Shown here piece by piece: positions 59,906-64,000 of a stretch of DNA of 64,000 bases. The position numbers and the translations under genes were made by a program. Under the pieces are notes generated by a model that saw only the letters and a program-made list of their open reading frames with translations, was not told the DNA's origin and ran no database searches. The stretch comes from Primorskyibacter marinus (GTDB lineage: Bacteria; Pseudomonadota; Alphaproteobacteria; Rhodobacterales; Rhodobacteraceae). Each line of letters starts with the position of its first letter. The first letter of the stretch is position 1. The DNA lies in the NCBI RefSeq assembly GCF_003313245.1, contig NZ_QJSD01000004.1, forward strand, positions 62,001 to 126,000, given 5' to 3'.

Positions 59906-60180
59906 TGGCACCCGACGACGTTCCGTTTCTGCCGCGCGGTGTGCGGCTTCATTTTGACAAGGTTCGTGACACCTGGGTGTTGCTGGCTCCGGAACGGGCG
60001 ATCACGCTGGACGCGGTGGGCCACGCCATCCTGAGCGAGGTGGATGGCACCCGCAGCTTTGGCGAAATCGCACAAGCGCTGGCTGCACAGTATGACGCCC
60101 CCGTTGAACAGATCACCGGGGACAGTGCTGGCTTTCTGGGCGCGCTGCGCGACAGGCGCTTTCTGGAGGTTGCACCGTGA
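59905..60180 (+). CDS. pqqD: PqqA-binding chaperone PqqD
   Basis: 91 residues. RiPP recognition element that presents PqqA to PqqE. VRLHFDKVRDTWVLLAPERAITLDAVGHAILSEVDG is the conserved winged-helix block. Overlaps pqqC by one base and pqqE by four. Confidence 0.93.
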   Translation: MAPDDVPFLPRGVRLHFDKVRDTWVLLAPERAITLDAVGHAILSEVDGTRSFGEIAQALAAQYDAPVEQITGDSAGFLGALRDRRFLEVAP

Positions 60181-61319
60181 AAATACCGCCCCCCATCGCC
60201 ATGCTGGCAGAACTGACACATCGGTGTCCGCTTTCCTGCCCATACTGTTCGAACCCACTTGAACTGGCCCGGCAAGAGACTGAACTGGACACCGAAATCT
60301 GGGCGCGAGTCTTCCGCGAAGCGGCTGATCTGGGCGTCTTGCAATTGCATCTCTCTGGCGGCGAACCCGCCTCGCGCCGGGATCTGACGCAGTTGGTTCT
60401 GGCCGCCCGCGACGCCGGGCTTTACACCAACCTCATCACGTCCGGCATCGGTTTGACCGAGCGGCGCTTGCAAGAGCTTGACAAGGCCGGGCTGGACCAC
60501 ATCCAGCTTTCGCTGCAAGGCACCACAGCCGAAATGGCGGATGCGGTTGGCGGGTACAAAGGCGGCTTTGCGCGCAAGATGCAGGTGGCCGAATGGATCG
60601 GCGCGATCGGCTTTCCGCTGACATTGAATGCCGTGCTTCATCGTCATAACCTGCACCAATTGCCGCGCGCTCTGGAAATGGCCGTTGAAATGGGTGCCCG
60701 CCGGATCGAGGTCGCGACCGTGCAATTCCACGGCTGGGCATTGAAGAACCGCGGCGCGCTGATGCCCACGCATGCACAAGCGAAAGAAGCCACCCGGATC
60801 GTGGCAGAGGCGCGCGCGGCGCTGAAAGGTACGCTGGTCATCGACTATGTCCCGGCGGATTACCACGAGGATTACCCAAAACGCTGCATGGGCGGCTGGG
60901 GGTCTTCGGGGTTGAACGTGGCCCCGGATGGGCAGGTGCTGCCTTGCCACGCCGCGCAAAGCATTCCGCATCTGAAATTCGACCGGGTGACGGACAAATC
61001 CCTGTCCGAGATCTGGTATCAGGGCACCGCTTTCAACGCCTATCGCGGGACTGACTGGATGGCGGAACCCTGCAAATCCTGTGACCGCAAGTTGAAGGAT
61101 TTCGGCGGCTGTCGCTGTCAGGCTTTTGCGCTTCTGGGTGACGCCACGGCGACGGACCCGGTATGTGTAAAGTCGCCGCAGCATGGCTGGCTGACATCGC
61201 AAACTCAGGCAGAGCTGCAAGGTGCCGGCACTCCCGCGCTTGACGATCCTGCCGCTGGCGAGGCCGGGGACGTCTTTGATACGTCAGAATTGACCTATCG
61301 CGTGCTGCCCCGCCCGTAA
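60177..61319 (+). CDS. pqqE: PqqA peptide cyclase PqqE (radical SAM)
   Basis: 380 residues. Links Glu and Tyr of PqqA. Radical SAM motif CPLSCPYC (Cys17, 21, 24), the GGEP loop SGGEPASR, and a C-terminal SPASM domain with CMGGWGSS...LPCHAA and CKSCDRKLKDFGGCRCQ auxiliary-cluster ligands. GTG start in the GTGA overlap with pqqD. The set pqqABCDE is complete; no separate protease gene is in the window. Confidence 0.95.
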   Translation: MKIPPPIAMLAELTHRCPLSCPYCSNPLELARQETELDTEIWARVFREAADLGVLQLHLSGGEPASRRDLTQLVLAARDAGLYTNLITSGIGLTERRLQELDKAGLDHIQLSLQGTTAEMADAVGGYKGGFARKMQVAEWIGAIGFPLTLNAVLHRHNLHQLPRALEMAVEMGARRIEVATVQFHGWALKNRGALMPTHAQAKEATRIVAEARAALKGTLVIDYVPADYHEDYPKRCMGGWGSSGLNVAPDGQVLPCHAAQSIPHLKFDRVTDKSLSEIWYQGTAFNAYRGTDWMAEPCKSCDRKLKDFGGCRCQAFALLGDATATDPVCVKSPQHGWLTSQTQAELQGAGTPALDDPAAGEAGDVFDTSELTYRVLPRP

Positions 61320-61421
61320 GGCGCGCGGTCGCGTTCCGTCGCGACGCTTTGCAATTGCAATCGGGCACATCCCCCTTTTGACACGGCCCTCAACCTGCGA
61401 CCCGAGCGCGCATCTGGGCGC

Positions 61422-61436
61422 GTTCCCATTTCGTTC
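61422..61436 (+). promoter_or_regulatory. LexA (SOS) box upstream of uvrA
   Basis: Perfect GTTC-CCATTTC-GTTC, 65 bp before the uvrA ATG. uvrA is a known LexA target in alphaproteobacteria. Confidence 0.85.
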
Positions 61437-61501
61437 TTCGTTATGGGTTGGCGAAACGCTGACTGTCCACTATGTGTTAACCGTCAATCGCAGGGGCAGT
61501 C

Positions 61502-64000
61502 ATGGCTGAGTTGAAGCATATAGAGGTGCGCGGCGCGCGCGAGCATAACCTCAAGAGTATCGACGTGGACATTCCGCGCGACAAGCTTGTGGTGATCACC
61601 GGGCTGTCGGGCTCTGGCAAGTCGTCGCTGGCCTTTGACACGGTCTATGCCGAAGGGCAGCGCCGCTATGTGGAATCGCTGTCGGCTTATGCCCGGCAAT
61701 TTCTTGATATGATGCAGAAACCCGATGTGGATCATATCAGCGGTCTCAGCCCCGCGATCTCTATCGAGCAGAAGACGACCTCGAAGAACCCGCGCTCGAC
61801 CGTTGGCACGGTGACAGAGATCTACGACTATATGCGTCTGTTGTTCGCCCGCGCCGGAACGCCCTATAGCCCCGCCACCGGGCTGCCCATCGAGGCGCAG
61901 CAGGTGCAGGACATGGTTGACCGCGTGATGACGATGGAGGAGGGGACGCGCGCCTATCTTCTGGCCCCGATCGTGCGCGACCGTAAAGGCGAATACCGCA
62001 AGGAATTCATAGAGTTGCGCAAGCAGGGTTTCCAGCGTGTCAAGGTCGATGGCACCTTTTACGAATTGGACGAACCCCCTACGCTGGACAAGAAGTTCCG
62101 CCATGACATCGACGTTGTGGTTGATCGTCTGGTTGTAAAGGAAGGGCTGGAGGTGCGCCTTGCCGACAGTTTCCGCACCGCGCTGGACCTGGCCGATGGC
62201 ATCGCCGTGCTGGAAACCGCCGTCAGTGAGGGCGAGCCGGAGCGGATGACCTTCTCCGAGAAATTCGCCTGTCCGGTCAGCGGCTTCACCATCCCCGAAA
62301 TCGAACCGCGTCTATTTTCGTTCAACGCGCCGTTTGGGGCTTGTCCGGAATGTGACGGGCTGGGGGTAGAGCTGTTCTTTGATCCCAATCTGGTCGTCCC
62401 CGACACCACGCTGAAAATCGGCGACGGGGCGCTGGCACCGTGGCGAAAGGGCAAATCGCCCTATTTCACCCAGACCATCGAAGCCATTGCCAAACATTAC
62501 GAATTTGACAAATCGGCCAAGTGGAAGGATCTGCCCGCGCATGTGCAGCAGGTTTTTCTTTATGGGTCCGGAGAGGATGAAATCCCTTTCCGTTACGACG
62601 AGGGGGGCCGTGTCTATCAGGTTGAGCGGAGCTTTGAAGGCGTCATTCCGAATATGGAGCGGCGCTATCGCGAAACGGATTCCAACTGGATCCGCGAAGA
62701 ATTCGAGCGTTATCAGAACAACCGGCCCTGCGGCACTTGCGGCGGATACCGCCTGCGCGAAGAGGCACTGGCAGTGAAGATCGGACCGTCCGATGGCAAG
62801 CCAGAGGACCGGCTGCATGTCGGGCAGGTCGTACAGATGAGCATTCGCGAGGCGTTTGACTGGTGCGAAGCGGTGCCGGATCAACTGAGCGTCCAGAAGA
62901 ACGAGATCGCCCGCGCTATCCTCAAGGAAATCCGCGAACGGCTTGGCTTTCTGAACAATGTGGGCCTCGAATATCTGACGCTGTCGCGCAATGCGGGCAC
63001 GCTGTCTGGTGGTGAATCGCAACGTATCCGGTTGGCCAGCCAGATCGGTTCTGGCCTGACGGGGGTGCTGTATGTGCTGGACGAACCGTCGATCGGTCTG
63101 CATCAGCGCGACAATGACCGGCTGCTTGGCACACTGAAAAACCTGCGCGATCAGGGCAATACGGTGATCGTTGTCGAACATGACGAAGAGGCGATCCGCG
63201 AGGCGGATTACGTCTTTGATATTGGTCCCGGCGCAGGGGTACATGGCGGGCAGGTGGTCAGCCGTGGCACGCCCGAGGAAATCATCGCCGATCCGGCCAG
63301 CCTGACCGGGCAATACCTGTCAGGTGCGCGCGAAATCGCCGTGCCCGCGGAGCGTCGCAAAGGCAACAAGAAGAAGCTGAAGGTCGTCAAGGCCACCGGC
63401 AACAACCTCAAGAACGTGACGGCGGAATTTCCGCTGGGCAAGTTTGTCTGCGTGACCGGCGTGTCAGGTGGGGGCAAATCCACGCTGACGATCGAGACAC
63501 TGTTCAAAACCGCCTCGATGCGGCTGAACGGCGCGCGGCAGACCCCGGCACCATGTGAGACGATCAAGGGGTTGGAACATCTCGACAAGGTCATCGACAT
63601 TGACCAGCGACCGATCGGACGGACGCCGCGTTCCAACCCGGCGACCTATACCGGTGCCTTCACCCCGATCCGCGACTGGTTCGCCGGGTTGCCAGAGGCC
63701 AAGGCGCGCGGCTACAAGCCCGGTCGGTTCTCTTTCAATGTCAAGGGGGGCCGCTGCGAGGCCTGTCAGGGCGACGGCGTCATCAAGATCGAGATGCATT
63801 TCCTGCCCGATGTCTATGTGACATGCGAGACCTGCAAGGGGGCGCGTTACAACCGGGAGACGCTGGAAATAAAGTTCAAAGGCAAGAGCATAGCCGACGT
63901 TCTTGATATGACGGTCGAAGACGCACAGGGCTTTTTCAAGGCCGTGCCGTCGATCCGGGACAAGATGGATGCGCTTGCCCGTGTGGGACTAGGTTATATC
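61502..64000 (+). CDS. uvrA: Excinuclease ABC subunit UvrA, 3' end outside window
   Basis: 833 codons to the window edge, of a protein normally about 950. Damage-recognition ATPase of nucleotide excision repair. First Walker [17 protein letters not shown], zinc-finger CPECDGLG and CGTCGGY, first signature [34 protein letters not shown], second Walker [18 protein letters not shown], and [13 protein letters not shown] at 61502 behind an SOS box; the upstream pqqE ends 182 bp before. Confidence 0.96.
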   Translation, partial: MAELKHIEVRGAREHNLKSIDVDIPRDKLVVITGLSGSGKSSLAFDTVYAEGQRRYVESLSAYARQFLDMMQKPDVDHISGLSPAISIEQKTTSKNPRSTVGTVTEIYDYMRLLFARAGTPYSPATGLPIEAQQVQDMVDRVMTMEEGTRAYLLAPIVRDRKGEYRKEFIELRKQGFQRVKVDGTFYELDEPPTLDKKFRHDIDVVVDRLVVKEGLEVRLADSFRTALDLADGIAVLETAVSEGEPERMTFSEKFACPVSGFTIPEIEPRLFSFNAPFGACPECDGLGVELFFDPNLVVPDTTLKIGDGALAPWRKGKSPYFTQTIEAIAKHYEFDKSAKWKDLPAHVQQVFLYGSGEDEIPFRYDEGGRVYQVERSFEGVIPNMERRYRETDSNWIREEFERYQNNRPCGTCGGYRLREEALAVKIGPSDGKPEDRLHVGQVVQMSIREAFDWCEAVPDQLSVQKNEIARAILKEIRERLGFLNNVGLEYLTLSRNAGTLSGGESQRIRLASQIGSGLTGVLYVLDEPSIGLHQRDNDRLLGTLKNLRDQGNTVIVVEHDEEAIREADYVFDIGPGAGVHGGQVVSRGTPEEIIADPASLTGQYLSGAREIAVPAERRKGNKKKLKVVKATGNNLKNVTAEFPLGKFVCVTGVSGGGKSTLTIETLFKTASMRLNGARQTPAPCETIKGLEHLDKVIDIDQRPIGRTPRSNPATYTGAFTPIRDWFAGLPEAKARGYKPGRFSFNVKGGRCEACQGDGVIKIEMHFLPDVYVTCETCKGARYNRETLEIKFKGKSIADVLDMTVEDAQGFFKAVPSIRDKMDALARVGLGYI

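Overview
The window looks like chromosomal DNA of a high-GC alphaproteobacterium of the Rhodobacterales (Rhodobacteraceae, Roseobacter-like). Pointers are the sciP-ctrA cell-cycle pair, GTTC-N7-GTTC SOS boxes of the alphaproteobacterial type, the purC-purS-purQ-dctB-dctD order, tripartite tricarboxylate (Tct) transport genes, an agl alpha-glucoside operon and complete pqqABCDE genes. No phage, insertion sequence, plasmid function, rRNA or CRISPR array was found. Almost all genes are intact chromosomal genes. The exceptions are purC (cut at the left edge), uvrA (cut at the right edge) and an arginase remnant with a large internal deletion.

Layout. 1-4.8 kb: the end of purC, purS, purQ, then a C4-dicarboxylate-type sensor kinase and a response regulator that has lost the sigma-54 GAFTGA loop. 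4.9-10 kb: arginase remnant, dsbB, a DedA/YqaA-type membrane protein, tRNA-Leu(CAA), an M48 lipoprotein protease, a YkuD transpeptidase, small lipoproteins and a candidate 22-residue membrane peptide. 10-14.4 kb: tctA-tctB-tctC with a divergent LysR regulator. 14.5-20.9 kb: Orn/Lys/Arg decarboxylase, a DsbA-like oxidoreductase, and a copper ATPase with its CueR regulator behind a MerR-type promoter. 20.9-28 kb: mnmA, sciP, ctrA, ligA, recG, then a 40-residue hydrophobic peptide gene behind a perfect SOS box. 28-33.9 kb: Fe-S scaffold, hisI, gluQ, trmFO, a crotonase-like protein, a thioesterase, rplM and rpsI. 33.9-36 kb: two glycosyltransferase-type genes of less GC-rich composition. 36-45 kb, mostly minus strand: tetR, ppk2, alpha/beta hydrolase, metA, a P-loop protein, two DMT exporters, a FadL-type porin and glk.

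45-52.7 kb is an alpha-glucoside regulon: aglR (LacI type, same strand as glk) divergent from aglE-aglF-aglG-aglA-aglK, with matched CAAAGCGCTT(TG) operators at both ends of the divergent region. Glucose released by AglA can be phosphorylated by Glk. 53-57.7 kb is a ugpBAEC glycerol-3-phosphate importer with an extra lipoprotein gene between ugpB and ugpA. 58-61.3 kb is pqqABCDE, tightly overlapped, with a 19-bp AT-rich palindrome upstream of pqqA. The window ends in uvrA, preceded by a perfect SOS box.

The most interesting candidate for something undescribed is the locus at 27.6-28.0 kb: three GTTC half-sites including one perfect GTTC-N7-GTTC box, a 40-codon gene for a hydrophobic peptide, a structured 3' region and a strong intrinsic terminator. 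By layout it resembles the SOS-induced division-inhibitor micropeptides known from Caulobacter (SidA), although the function is inferred. All identifications come from reading the translated sequence and recalled family features; no database search was run.
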